DNA of 64,000 nt. Source: Terriglobales bacterium. GTDB lineage: Bacteria > Acidobacteriota > Terriglobia > Terriglobales > Acidobacteriaceae. The stretch lies in assembly GCA_035573675.1 (NCBI GenBank), contig DATMAB010000006.1, positions 87,157 through 151,156 on the forward strand. Direction: 5' to 3'. A program made the position numbers and the translations under genes. This document shows positions 19,261 through 27,221 of this stretch, piece by piece. The notes under the pieces were generated by a model, which saw only the letters and a list, made by a program, of their open reading frames with translations, was not told where the DNA came from and ran no database searches. The first letter of the stretch is position 1. Each line of letters starts with the position of its first letter.

Positions 19261-19374
19261 ATGAGCACGCTCGCTTACGGGATCTCTTGCGCAGCCTTCG
19301 ATTTCTGCATGGCGGCGTATTTCTATGTGCGCGGCACCGAGTGGAAGGCCGCGTGGAGGCCTCCGCAACCCTGA
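19261..19374 (+). CDS. Small putative membrane peptide, 37 aa
   Basis: A short reading frame begins with ATG six bases after a strong GGGGAGG ribosome site. It encodes [20 protein letters not shown] and 17 further residues ending in WRPPQP. The middle is hydrophobic enough for one membrane helix and has two Cys. It lies 85 bp after the DUF2892 gene on the same strand and may be part of that transcript. No homologue is recognised, and the ribosome site is the main support. Confidence 0.42.
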   Translation: MSTLAYGISCAAFDFCMAAYFYVRGTEWKAAWRPPQP

Positions 19375-19441
19375 GGATCGAGCACCGCGAAGAAAAACCG
19401 ATACCCGCAGCGCCTGTTCAGGGGATTCGGCTTGGAAAAGT

Positions 19442-19518
<77 letters not shown>

Positions 19519-19698
19519 ACGCGTGCGGATGGGCAGAAGAACAGGAGCCGCAGCAGACGGAGCGGCTCCGCATTCGATTCTCGCAGCGGCAATTATAACA
19601 AACAGGCGCTCCTCGCCGATTGCCGCTCTTGCGCCCGAACCGTTTTCCGAACGGAGTCGGGAGACTCCACAGCAGAAGCGAACGCCGCGTCCCCGCTT

Positions 19699-20238
19699 CT
19701 ATTTCTCCACGCGCAGGTTGTTGGTCACGGAGAACAGACCGGAGACGCCCTTGGCACGGATGCCGGCGGTGTTCTTGTCGGCCTCGCTGTCCACTACTCC
19801 CTCGAGCGTGGCGTGGCCTCGCTTGACGATGATGCGGATGGGCGGGTTCACCCCCAACGCATAGCGCTGCAGCGACGGGAATCCATAGATCGCGCGATAC
19901 AGGCGCAGGCGCAGACGATCGTCGTTCTGCGAGGCGGGCAGGACCTCGATCTGGTTGTCCACCTGCTCCACACCTTCAATGCTCTTCACCGCGCGCTCGG
20001 CGTCAGACTTGAGCGTCTCCCGCGTGACCTGCCCCACCAACGTGACCTTGTACCCTTCGACCTTGAACGCGATGTTGTCGAACACGCCCAGATAGGGGAG
20101 CATCAGCAGCTCATGCCGGACCTCTTTGATAATCCGCTGCTGGGCCCGCTCCGAGGGCTGCTCGCCCTGCCCCAGGAGCGTGGCCGGAATCAATAGCGCA
20201 ACCAGGCTGGCGACAACCATCAGCTTGCGTAGCTTCAT
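19699..20238 (-). CDS. Exported BON-domain protein
   Basis: The 179-residue protein starts with a signal peptide (MKLRKLMVVASLVALLIPAT). Two BON domains follow, about residues 35-105 and 110-178: 'KVEGYKVTLVGQVTRETLKSDAERAVKSIEGVEQVDNQI' and 'VKRGHATLEGVVDSEADKNTAGIRAKGVSGLFSVTNNL'. BON domains bind envelope lipids or stabilise the outer membrane (OsmY type). The ATG at 20238 is preceded by GGAGAGGAG, so I prefer it to an upstream in-frame start. Confidence 0.85.
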   Translation of the reverse strand: MKLRKLMVVASLVALLIPATLLGQGEQPSERAQQRIIKEVRHELLMLPYLGVFDNIAFKVEGYKVTLVGQVTRETLKSDAERAVKSIEGVEQVDNQIEVLPASQNDDRLRLRLYRAIYGFPSLQRYALGVNPPIRIIVKRGHATLEGVVDSEADKNTAGIRAKGVSGLFSVTNNLRVEK

Positions 20239-20434
20239 AGGCAACTCCTCTCCATATAGATGCGCCGGCGGGCCGCTGCGGATAAGGGAGAACCGGCCAG
20301 CGCACAGCTTTCGCATGTGTTTCTCATAGCTTTCTTATGACCGCGGCCGGGCCACAGAGCCTCCGGTACCAACGATGCTACAATAACGCCTCTTTTGCGC
20401 GGTAGGTGGGGCCTTCCGCGCTTCCAGGAAGCGA

Positions 20435-21487
20435 GTGACCCAGCCTCTGGCCAAGACGCGCACCATCCGCTACGCCGACGCCGGCGTGGATATCGAGCGC
20501 GCCAACCGGGTCAAGCAGCGCATCAAGTATCTGGCCCACCGTACCTTCACCCGTGGCGTGCTGAGCGAGATCGGCGGTTTCGGCGGACTGTTCGCGCTGG
20601 ATAAGAAGCGCTACCGCGAACCCGTCCTGGTCTCCAGCGTCGATGGCGTAGGCACCAAGCTGAAGGTCGCCTTCGAGATGGACCTGCACCACACCGTGGG
20701 GGCCGACCTGGTGAACCACTGCGTCAACGATATCGCCGTGCAGGGCGCCACGCCGCTGTTTTTCATGGACTACCTGGCCACCGGGACATTGAGACCGGAA
20801 GTGGCGGAAAAGATCATCAGCGGCATCGCCGCTGCCTGCAAGGCGAACGGATGCGCGCTCATCGGCGGAGAAACGGCAGAGATGCCGGGCTTCTATCCCC
20901 CGGGCGAGTACGACCTGGCGGGCTTCATCGTGGGCGTAGTGGACCGCGAGCGCATCCTTACCGGCAAGCAGGTGCGCGCCGGGGACGTGCTCGTCGGGCT
21001 GCCCTCCAATGGCCTGCACACGAACGGCTACTCGCTGGCCCGCAAGCTGCTGTTCGAAGTGGCCCGCTACACGCCGGAGACCTTCGTCAGCGAGATCCGC
21101 TCCAAGGTGGGCACTGAGCTCATGCGCACCCACAAGAGCTACTGGCCGGTGGTCCGGCGGCTGCTCGACGGAGAAGCCGTGAGCGCCATGGCGCACATCA
21201 CCGGCGGCGGCATCACCGAGAACCTGCCGCGGGTGCTGCCGCGCAACTGCGGGGCCGTGGTCGAGTTGGGCTCCTGGCCGGTGCCGCCCGTCTTTGACCA
21301 TCTGCAGAAGCTGGGCAACATCCCGCGTGAGGAGATGCTACGCACCTTCAACATGGGTGTCGGGATGGTGCTGGTGGTGCCGACAGCCAAGTTCAAGAAG
21401 GTGCAGAGCGTGCTCGACCGCGCCAGTGAAAAGGGATATACCATCGGCCGCATCGTGCGCGGCGAGCGGCGGGTCACCTACTCCTGA
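20435..21487 (+). CDS. purM: Phosphoribosylformylglycinamidine cyclo-ligase (AIR synthetase)
   Basis: The 350-residue enzyme makes 5-aminoimidazole ribonucleotide in purine synthesis. Conserved parts are 'VSSVDGVGTKLKVAFEMD', 'NDIAVQGATPLFFMDYLA', LIGGETAEMPGFYPPGEYDL and 'AHITGGGITENLPR'. The start is GTG with GGAAG upstream. purN follows on the same strand, but the two are separated by a long inverted AT-rich repeat that starts at the purM stop codon. Confidence 0.95.
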   Translation: MTQPLAKTRTIRYADAGVDIERANRVKQRIKYLAHRTFTRGVLSEIGGFGGLFALDKKRYREPVLVSSVDGVGTKLKVAFEMDLHHTVGADLVNHCVNDIAVQGATPLFFMDYLATGTLRPEVAEKIISGIAAACKANGCALIGGETAEMPGFYPPGEYDLAGFIVGVVDRERILTGKQVRAGDVLVGLPSNGLHTNGYSLARKLLFEVARYTPETFVSEIRSKVGTELMRTHKSYWPVVRRLLDGEAVSAMAHITGGGITENLPRVLPRNCGAVVELGSWPVPPVFDHLQKLGNIPREEMLRTFNMGVGMVLVVPTAKFKKVQSVLDRASEKGYTIGRIVRGERRVTYS

Positions 21488-21592
21488 TTTGGTAATTGGG
21501 TAATTTGGAAATTTGGTAAGTGAAGATCAGCTCTCCGGGCAGTCAGATTTCTCAATTACCGAATTACCCAATTTCCCAATTCCCCAATCACC
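21485..21592. repeat. Inverted AT-rich octamer arrays filling the purM-purN gap
   Basis: Two 39-bp arms, 21485-21523 and 21552-21590, are inverted copies (32 of 39 positions match) around a 28-bp centre. Each arm is a degenerate 8-bp tandem repeat of the type AATTGGGT/AATTTGGA. The left arm begins with the purM stop codon TGA and the right arm ends 2 bp before the purN ATG. The structure would form a long RNA hairpin. It looks like a four-helix-bundle cassette without the gene. Confidence 0.8.
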
Positions 21593-22195
21593 ATGAAGAA
21601 TCTCGGCATCCTGCTCTCCGGACGCGGCACCAACTTCCAGGCCATCGCGGATTCCTGCGATGCCGGCCGCATCCCAGCTCGCATCTCGGTCGTGATCTCG
21701 AACCGCACTGAGGCTCCGGGCATCGCGATCGCGCGCCAGCGCGGGCTCCCTGCGCTGGTCATTCCTTCGAAAGGCAAGCAGCGCGAAGAGCATGACCGCG
21801 AGGTGGTGGCGGCGCTGCAGGAGGCAAAGGTCGACCTGGTCTGCATGGCCGGGTACATGCGCCTGCTCTCGCCCTGGTTCGTGCAGCAGTTTCCGCAACG
21901 TATCCTCAACATCCATCCTTCGCTGTTGCCCGCTTTCCCCGGCCTCGAAGCCCAGAAGCAGGCGCTGCAATACGGCGTGAAAGTCAGTGGCTGCACCGTG
22001 CACTTCGTGGATGAGCAGCTCGACCACGGCGCCATTCTCGTGCAGCGTACCGTGCCGGTGCTGGATACCGACGACGAGCACACGCTGGCGGCGCGCATCC
22101 TCGAACAGGAGCACATTGCGTATACAGAGGCGATCAATATTGTGCTCGGGGGAAGATTTGAGGTTGTTGGGCGGAGAGTGGTCAGGAAAGATTGA
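21593..22195 (+). CDS. purN: Phosphoribosylglycinamide formyltransferase
   Basis: The 200-residue enzyme transfers formyl from 10-formyl-THF to GAR. Conserved parts are 'ILLSGRGTNFQAI' (phosphate loop), 'MAGYMRLLSPWF', INIHPSLLPAFPG-type 'LNIHPSLLPAFPG' with the catalytic Asn and His, and 'VHFVDEQLDHGAILVQ' with the catalytic Asp. It follows purM. The stop codon TGA lies within the left arm of the first four-helix-bundle cassette. Confidence 0.95.
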   Translation: MKNLGILLSGRGTNFQAIADSCDAGRIPARISVVISNRTEAPGIAIARQRGLPALVIPSKGKQREEHDREVVAALQEAKVDLVCMAGYMRLLSPWFVQQFPQRILNIHPSLLPAFPGLEAQKQALQYGVKVSGCTVHFVDEQLDHGAILVQRTVPVLDTDDEHTLAARILEQEHIAYTEAINIVLGGRFEVVGRRVVRKD

Positions 22196-22217
22196 CGATT
22201 TGTTCATTTGCTCATTG
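22191..22217. repeat. Left arm of four-helix-bundle cassette 1
   Basis: A 27-bp arm beginning ATTGACGATTTGTTC overlaps the purN stop codon. It is repeated in inverted orientation at 22589-22615 (25 of 27 match) and 22671-22697 (24 of 27). It contains 8-bp units ATTTGTTC and ATTTGCTC. Confidence 0.8.
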
Positions 22218-22230
22218 AGGATTTGGCCGC

Positions 22231-22602
22231 ATGAATCAAGCCGAAGCCCTGAAACAACGCACCACGCAGTTTGCGTTGCGAATCCTGAGGCTTTGCAGGG
22301 CCCTGCCCCGAACCGATGAAGGTCGTGTAGTTTCGCGGCAATTGCTTCGCTCTGCTACTTCCGTCGCCGCGAACTACCGCGCGGTTTGCCGAGCGCGTTC
22401 CAGGGCCGAGTTCACTTCACGCCTCGGTGTGGTCGTTGAGGAAATGGATGAAACTGCATTCTGGATGGACTTCCTCATTCAAGGAGAGTTCCTGCCCGCA
22501 GAGCGACTCGACGGCCTGAGAAAGGAGGCGGATGAGTTGCTCGCAATCTTCGCCGCTTCGCAACGGACCGCCAAGGGTCGACAGTCTTCAATGAACAAAT
22601 GA
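22231..22602 (+). CDS. Four-helix-bundle protein, S23/23S rRNA-IVS family (cassette 1)
   Basis: This 123-residue, mostly helical basic protein belongs to the four-helix-bundle family first seen in 23S rRNA intervening sequences and related in fold to the Avd protein of diversity-generating retroelements. Conserved parts are 'RTTQFALRILRLCRALP', 'VSRQLLRSATSVAANYRAVCRARSRAEF' and 'LGVVVEEMDETAFWMDFL'. Here it stands between purN and tyrS, not in rRNA. Inverted repeat arms flank it, and its last residues (MNK) and stop codon are read from the right arm. Homologues may bind nucleic acid, but the role is unknown. Confidence 0.85.
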   Translation: MNQAEALKQRTTQFALRILRLCRALPRTDEGRVVSRQLLRSATSVAANYRAVCRARSRAEFTSRLGVVVEEMDETAFWMDFLIQGEFLPAERLDGLRKEADELLAIFAASQRTAKGRQSSMNK

Positions 22603-22697
22603 ACAGATCGTCAATTCAATTTAATGTGTCCGACTCGCAATCCGTCTGCGGGCCACCGCTTTTCAATCTTCAATGACCAAATGAGAAAATCGTCAAT
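22589..22697. repeat. Right arms (two copies) of four-helix-bundle cassette 1
   Basis: Two direct copies, 22589-22615 and 22671-22697, are separated by 55 bp. Both are inverted relative to the arm at 22191. The first encodes the end and stop codon of the four-helix-bundle gene. The similarity between the two right copies extends a few bases beyond the 27-bp core. Confidence 0.8.
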
Positions 22698-22715
22698 CCC
22701 TCTATAATCCCTCCG

Positions 22716-23984
22716 ATGGCTTCTTTTCGTTCCGTCGACGAACAGCTTGAACTCCTGAAGAAAGGTGCGGCCGAGATCATTCGCGAGAGCGAGCTCCGCG
22801 AGCGCCTGGAGCACTCACGCAAGACGGGCACGCCGTTGCGCGTCAAGGCGGGCTTCGACCCCACGGCGCCCGACCTGCACCTGGGCCACACCGTCCTCAT
22901 CCGCAAGCTCAAGCACTTCCAGGACCTGGGGCACACAGTGATTTTCCTGATCGGCGATTTCACCGGCATGATCGGCGATCCCACCGGGCGCTCGGCCACC
23001 CGTCCGCCGCTCACCCGCGCCGAGATTGATAAGAACGCCGAGACCTACAAGGCCCAGGTGTTCAAGCTCCTGGACGCGGAGAAGACCGTGGTCGACTTCA
23101 ACAGCCGCTGGTTCTCCAAGTTTACGGCCGAGGACTTCATCCGCCTGGCGGCCAAGTACACCGTCTCGCAGATGCTCGAACGTGAGGACTTCCACCAGCG
23201 CTTCGACCACGAAAAGCCCATCGCCATCCACGAGCTGCTCTACCCGCTGGCCCAGGCGTACGACTCGGTGGCGCTGAAGGCGGATGTCGAGCTGGGCGGC
23301 ACCGACCAGAAGTTCAACCTGCTGGTGGGCCGCGAGATCCAGCGCGCCTACGGCCAGCCCTCGCAGGTCGTGCTCACTACGCCGCTGCTCGAAGGCACCG
23401 ACGGCGTGCAAAAGATGTCCAAGTCGTTCGGCAACGCTATCGGCATCACCGAGCCGCCGCTGGAGATGTACGGCAAGCTCATGTCCATCTCCGACGAGAT
23501 GATGTGGCGCTACTGGGAACTGCTCACCGACGCCTCCATGAGCGCCATCGAGAACATGAAGCGCCAGGTCTCGGGCGGCAAGCTCCACCCCATGAACGCC
23601 AAGAAGGGTTTGGCCGCGAAAATCGTAGCCGACTTCCATTCCGAGAAGGCCGCGCAACAGGCCGCCGACGACTGGGCCAAACAGTTCCAGAAGGGCGAAG
23701 TGCCGGAGAGCGTGACAGTCATCACTGTGCGCGTCGTCGACGTCAGTTCTATTCGTCCGGGATCTCTCACGGTGGAGGGCACAATACCACTGCAATTAGA
23801 TAAGGTGCTGGCCAAGACTGGTCTCGCAGCTTCAAGATCTGAGGGAATGCGCAAGATTCGCGAGGGGGCGGTAAGCATCGACGGTACGGTTGAGCGGAGT
23901 CAGTCGATCGCAATCGACCGGTTACCAAAAGAATTCGTCCTCCGGCTGGGACGAAGACTATGTCGGGTTCGCGTCGAGAGCTAG
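22716..23984 (+). CDS. tyrS: Tyrosyl-tRNA synthetase
   Basis: The 422-residue class I synthetase charges tRNA-Tyr. HLGH is at residues 55-58, the second signature is '[16 protein letters not shown]' near residue 237, and '[17 protein letters not shown]' sits in the tyrosine site region. A C-terminal S4-like RNA-binding domain follows ('[30 protein letters not shown]'). The last 240 bp use noticeably less GC-rich codons than the rest of the gene. A right arm of cassette 1 ends 18 bp before the start codon. Confidence 0.95.
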   Translation: MASFRSVDEQLELLKKGAAEIIRESELRERLEHSRKTGTPLRVKAGFDPTAPDLHLGHTVLIRKLKHFQDLGHTVIFLIGDFTGMIGDPTGRSATRPPLTRAEIDKNAETYKAQVFKLLDAEKTVVDFNSRWFSKFTAEDFIRLAAKYTVSQMLEREDFHQRFDHEKPIAIHELLYPLAQAYDSVALKADVELGGTDQKFNLLVGREIQRAYGQPSQVVLTTPLLEGTDGVQKMSKSFGNAIGITEPPLEMYGKLMSISDEMMWRYWELLTDASMSAIENMKRQVSGGKLHPMNAKKGLAAKIVADFHSEKAAQQAADDWAKQFQKGEVPESVTVITVRVVDVSSIRPGSLTVEGTIPLQLDKVLAKTGLAASRSEGMRKIREGAVSIDGTVERSQSIAIDRLPKEFVLRLGRRLCRVRVES

Positions 23985-24014
23985 TCCCTTAACCGCACCA
24001 GCCCTAGCCTACCC

Positions 24015-24872
24015 TCAACCAATCACCCGCAGCGCTCGTCGCTCCACCGAAACCTCAATCGGCGTCTGGCAGATGTACTCACCGTCAGCGTAAACGTCGA
24101 GTGGAGTTGCCGTCTCGATCCGCACGCGCTCGGCCTGGTAGTACGTGACCTCCGGCATCTCGATGTGCCGTCCGGAGTAGACGCGGTGCAGGCAGCGCAT
24201 CAGGCGGGTGCGGGAGGCGTCGCGGATCAGGCACAGGTCCAACCGGCCGTCGTCCGGCAGCGCGCGCGGCGCGATTTTCATGCCTGCCCCGTAAGCCGAG
24301 GCATTCGCAAACGCCACCATCCAGGCCCGCCCTGCGAACGCATCTGTGGGCGCTTCCGCGCCTTCCGCCGCAATGCGGAACTCGCACGGGTGGAAGGCGG
24401 CGATCGCCGCCAGCGCCGCCAGCACGTAACCGCCATGCGCGCGCAGCCACGCCGGCATAGCATTGGCGCGGCGGTTGGCCTCGGCGTCCACTCCGGCGCC
24501 GCCCACGCAGCAGAAGTAAGTCGCGCATGCGGTATCACTGGTGGCCGGGCTCCGGATCACGCCCAGGTCCACGTCGCGGACGCTGCCGGCGCCGGCGGCG
24601 AACTTCCGCCAGGCGGCCAGCGCGTCGGCCGGACGCAACAGGCCCAGCGCCCGCGCGAAGTCGTTGCCGCTGCCGTGCGGCACGGGCAGCATGGGAATGC
24701 CGCTGCGCGCCAGCCGGGCAAGCTGCCGATGGATGGTCCCATCGCCGCCCAGGATCAGCACAGCCTCGGCGTCCTGCGGCGAATCCGTCACCGCGATCGG
24801 CACTCCGCACTCGCGGAATGGCCGCAGTTCGCTCTCACTGGCATTAGGCCCGAGGATGGCGGCGGCCGGCAC
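24015..24872 (-). CDS. Diacylglycerol kinase-type lipid kinase (YegS/DagK family)
   Basis: The 285-residue protein has the DAGK catalytic signature 'AVLILGGDGTIHRQL' and 'VPHGSGNDFARALG' in the N-terminal domain. A C-terminal sandwich domain carries 'APRALPDDGRLDLCLIRD' and 'ETATPLDVYADGEYI', where a bound-metal Asp is normally found. It probably phosphorylates diacylglycerol or a related lipid at the membrane. It is convergent with tyrS and divergent from sppA, with a gap of 80 bp. Confidence 0.85.
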   Translation of the reverse strand: MPAAAILGPNASESELRPFRECGVPIAVTDSPQDAEAVLILGGDGTIHRQLARLARSGIPMLPVPHGSGNDFARALGLLRPADALAAWRKFAAGAGSVRDVDLGVIRSPATSDTACATYFCCVGGAGVDAEANRRANAMPAWLRAHGGYVLAALAAIAAFHPCEFRIAAEGAEAPTDAFAGRAWMVAFANASAYGAGMKIAPRALPDDGRLDLCLIRDASRTRLMRCLHRVYSGRHIEMPEVTYYQAERVRIETATPLDVYADGEYICQTPIEVSVERRALRVIG

Positions 24873-24952
24873 GGCCGTGCACTCTACACCGCCGCCTGCG
24901 GTCGCAGCCAGCGCGGAGCCTCCCGGACGGTGCTAGACTAGGCGTCTGCCCC

Positions 24953-25864
24953 ATGAGTAACGACGGCAAATCGCGCACCTTCCTGTGGATCGTGGTCGGA
25001 GGCGGGGCGTTCTTCCTGTTCCTGCTGGCGGTGTTCACGCTGGTCTACGTGAGCGTGAAGTCGGATGCGGACAGCGCCTTCGCCGGGTTCGGTGACCGCA
25101 TCGCGGTGGTAGATATCGAAGGTGTGCTCATCGATTCCAAGACCACCGTGGAGCACATCAAGAAGTACGGGGACGACCGCTCCATCAAGGCCATCATCCT
25201 GCGGGTGAACACGCCCGGCGGTGGCGTGGCCGCCTCGCAGGAGATCCACGACGCCGTCAAGCGCGTGCGCGAAAAGAACAAGAAGCGCATCGTGGCCTGG
25301 ATCAGCACCGTGGGCGCGAGCGGCGGTTACTACATCGCCGTGGCTACCGACAAGGTGTACGCCAACCCCGGCTCCATCGTGGGCTCGGTGGGCGTGATCG
25401 CGCAATATTACATTTATCCCGAGCTCATCCGCTGGCTGAAGCTGAAAGACATCACGCTCAAGACCGGCGAATTCAAAGACACCGGCTCGCCCGCGCGCGA
25501 CATCACCCCTGCCGAGCGCGAGTACCTGCAGAAGCTGATGAATGACATGCACGCCCAGTTCGTCCAGGCCGTCGCCGAAGGCCGCAAGCTCAAGGAAGAA
25601 GAAGTGCGCGCCCTGAGCGATGGCCGCGTGTGGACCGGCCAGCAGGCCCTGCCGTTGAAGCTCGTCGATCAACTGGGGGACTTCCAGGCCTGCGTGGATG
25701 ACACCGCGAAGGCGGTGGGCATCGAGGGAGAGCCTACGTTAGTCCGTCCCATCAAAGAGCGTCGCACCCTGCTCGACGTGCTGTTCGGCGACGCCAGCGC
25801 CTGGTTCCCCGACCGCTCCAAGCTGATGGAAACGCACGTCGGTTTTTATTACCTGTGGAAGTAA
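24953..25864 (+). CDS. sppA: Signal peptide peptidase SppA (S49 serine protease)
   Basis: The 303-residue protein has one N-terminal membrane helix (residues 9-33) and one S49 protease domain, so it is the short form. Ser123 in 'VGASGGYYIAVATDKVYANPGSIVGSVGV' and Lys175 in 'GEFKDTGSPARDIT' form the Ser-Lys dyad. 'RVNTPGGGVAASQEI' is the substrate-strand motif. It would degrade cleaved signal peptides in the membrane. The HU-like gene follows after 72 bp on the same strand. Confidence 0.92.
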   Translation: MSNDGKSRTFLWIVVGGGAFFLFLLAVFTLVYVSVKSDADSAFAGFGDRIAVVDIEGVLIDSKTTVEHIKKYGDDRSIKAIILRVNTPGGGVAASQEIHDAVKRVREKNKKRIVAWISTVGASGGYYIAVATDKVYANPGSIVGSVGVIAQYYIYPELIRWLKLKDITLKTGEFKDTGSPARDITPAEREYLQKLMNDMHAQFVQAVAEGRKLKEEEVRALSDGRVWTGQQALPLKLVDQLGDFQACVDDTAKAVGIEGEPTLVRPIKERRTLLDVLFGDASAWFPDRSKLMETHVGFYYLWK

Positions 25865-25936
25865 AGCTGCGGTAGGATAGGCGCGCCGCGGGGTCCCCGC
25901 CCGCACGAAGAAACCGGCTGTCGGAGAGAGGCACCC

Positions 25937-26215
25937 ATGACCAAGGCGGACCTGATCGATCAAGTCTCGCAACTGGTGGAAGTGACGCGCAAGGACAGCG
26001 AAGTCATCGTGGAGACGATCTTCGACAGCATCGTGCGCTCCCTGCGCGCCGGCGACAAGATCGAGATCCGCGGCTTCGGCAGCTTCCGCACCCGCAAGCG
26101 CAAACCCCGCGTCGGCCGCAACCCCAAGACCGGCGACCGCGTCGAGGTCCCGGCCAAGACCATCCCCTATTTCAAGCCCAGCAAGGAACTCAAAGACCTC
26201 GTCAACAGCAAGTAG
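25937..26215 (+). CDS. HU/IHF-family DNA-bending protein
   Basis: The 92-residue protein is a canonical type II DNA-binding protein. It has 'MTKADLIDQVSQ', 'KIEIRGFGSFRTRKRKPRVGRNPKTG' with the DNA-intercalating Pro arm, and 'TIPYFKPSKELKDLVN'. The arm sequence is nearer IHF than E. coli HU, but naming is not safe. It has a GGAGAGAGG-like ribosome site. The stop TAG opens a heptamer array that runs into the 3' end of the convergent gene. Confidence 0.93.
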   Translation: MTKADLIDQVSQLVEVTRKDSEVIVETIFDSIVRSLRAGDKIEIRGFGSFRTRKRKPRVGRNPKTGDRVEVPAKTIPYFKPSKELKDLVNSK

Positions 26216-26286
26216 CTGCCAGCTTCTAGCTTTTGGCCTTTAGCTCTTGGCTCTTAGCCCTTGCATTTTTCATTTTGACTTTTGCA
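26213..26286. repeat. Heptamer array between the HU-like and pgeF-like genes
   Basis: Eight units in perfect 7-bp phase (TAGCTTT, TGGCCTT, TAGCTCT, TGGCTCT, TAGCCCT, TGCATTT, TTCATTT, TGACTTT; 26227-26282) lie between two convergent genes. The array supplies the stop codon of the minus-strand gene and most of its last 18 codons. Confidence 0.8.
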
Positions 26287-27164
26287 CCCGGACGCAGTCC
26301 GACGACTCCCATCATCCGTCCCGTCGTCCCCTTCTCAGCGCGGTGGGAGAACAACAGGTCCGTCCGGCACGACGTGCACAGTGGCGAGGCCCAGATGTGG
26401 CGCGGCCTAAGGCCGGCGGAGACCAGTTGCCTGCGGTTGGCCTCCACCAGGTCGAGATGGAGCTTGTGCAAGTCGCTGTGGCCCGGAGCGCGTGCGGTGA
26501 GGAACAGCAACGGATATCGCTCCCGCACGGGATCGGATTCCGAAACTTCCCGGAAGAGCGCAGCGGCATAGTCGAACTGGGAAAGGAAGCGCTCGCGGAC
26601 TTCGCTTCCGACCTCATAACAGCAGGCATGAATGCCCGGGCCGAGCGCGGCCAGCAGTCTCCGCGGGTCGCTCCCGTAGCGCTGCCGCATCACGCCCACG
26701 CCTTTTTCGACAATGCGCGCCAGCGTCCCCCGCCACCCGGCATGAAAGACGCCGACCGCACGATGTTCCGGATCGACCAGCAGCACGGGCAGGCAGTCGG
26801 CCGTCTGCACCGCCAGCAGCAGGCCGGGGACGTCGGTCACCATGCCATCGCCTGCCAGCGCCGATTTCGGCACGTGATCCAGGCCGTGGATCACATCGGA
26901 GTGCACCTGCCGCAGCGTCATCAGCTCGGGTCTTGCGCGTCTTCCAGGGGCCAGCGCCGCCAGGAAGCGCCGGCGGTTCTCCACCACGGCGGCGCGCGCA
27001 TCCTGGGCGCCGAAGCCCAGGTTCAAGGCGTGGCCGCCGTAGCGGCGGGTGACGCCTCCGCGGCGCGTGCTGAACCCATGCAGCAGCCAGGGGAAGCGGG
27101 AGAGCGCAGGCGCGCGCAGGATCTCGAGGCGTGCGGTTCGGCGGGCGGCCGGCACGCCTTCCAT
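26226..27164 (-). CDS. Laccase-domain purine nucleoside phosphorylase (YfiH/PgeF family)
   Basis: The 312-residue protein is of the multicopper-oxidase-fold YfiH family, now known as purine nucleoside phosphorylase/adenosine deaminase (older name polyphenol oxidase). The zinc-binding motifs are 'LRQVHSD', 'QTADCLPVLL' and 'VFHAGWRGTL', followed by 'LGPGIHACCYEVG'. I start it at the ATG at 27164; the frame stays open upstream but the sequence there is antisense to another gene. The last residues, from about KVKMKNARAK to the stop, are translated from the heptamer array and are not part of the fold. Confidence 0.85.
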   Translation of the reverse strand: MEGVPAARRTARLEILRAPALSRFPWLLHGFSTRRGGVTRRYGGHALNLGFGAQDARAAVVENRRRFLAALAPGRRARPELMTLRQVHSDVIHGLDHVPKSALAGDGMVTDVPGLLLAVQTADCLPVLLVDPEHRAVGVFHAGWRGTLARIVEKGVGVMRQRYGSDPRRLLAALGPGIHACCYEVGSEVRERFLSQFDYAAALFREVSESDPVRERYPLLFLTARAPGHSDLHKLHLDLVEANRRQLVSAGLRPRHIWASPLCTSCRTDLLFSHRAEKGTTGRMMGVVGLRPGAKVKMKNARAKSQELKAKS

Positions 27165-27221
27165 TTTATCGGTCGGCGCGGTTTGCCGGTGCCGCACGCC
27201 TCCGCTATAGTCGATGCCACG

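Noticed and set aside
22231..22602. Four-helix-bundle genes as 23S rRNA intervening sequences
   Set aside because: There is no rRNA sequence around either copy; both lie between protein-coding genes.
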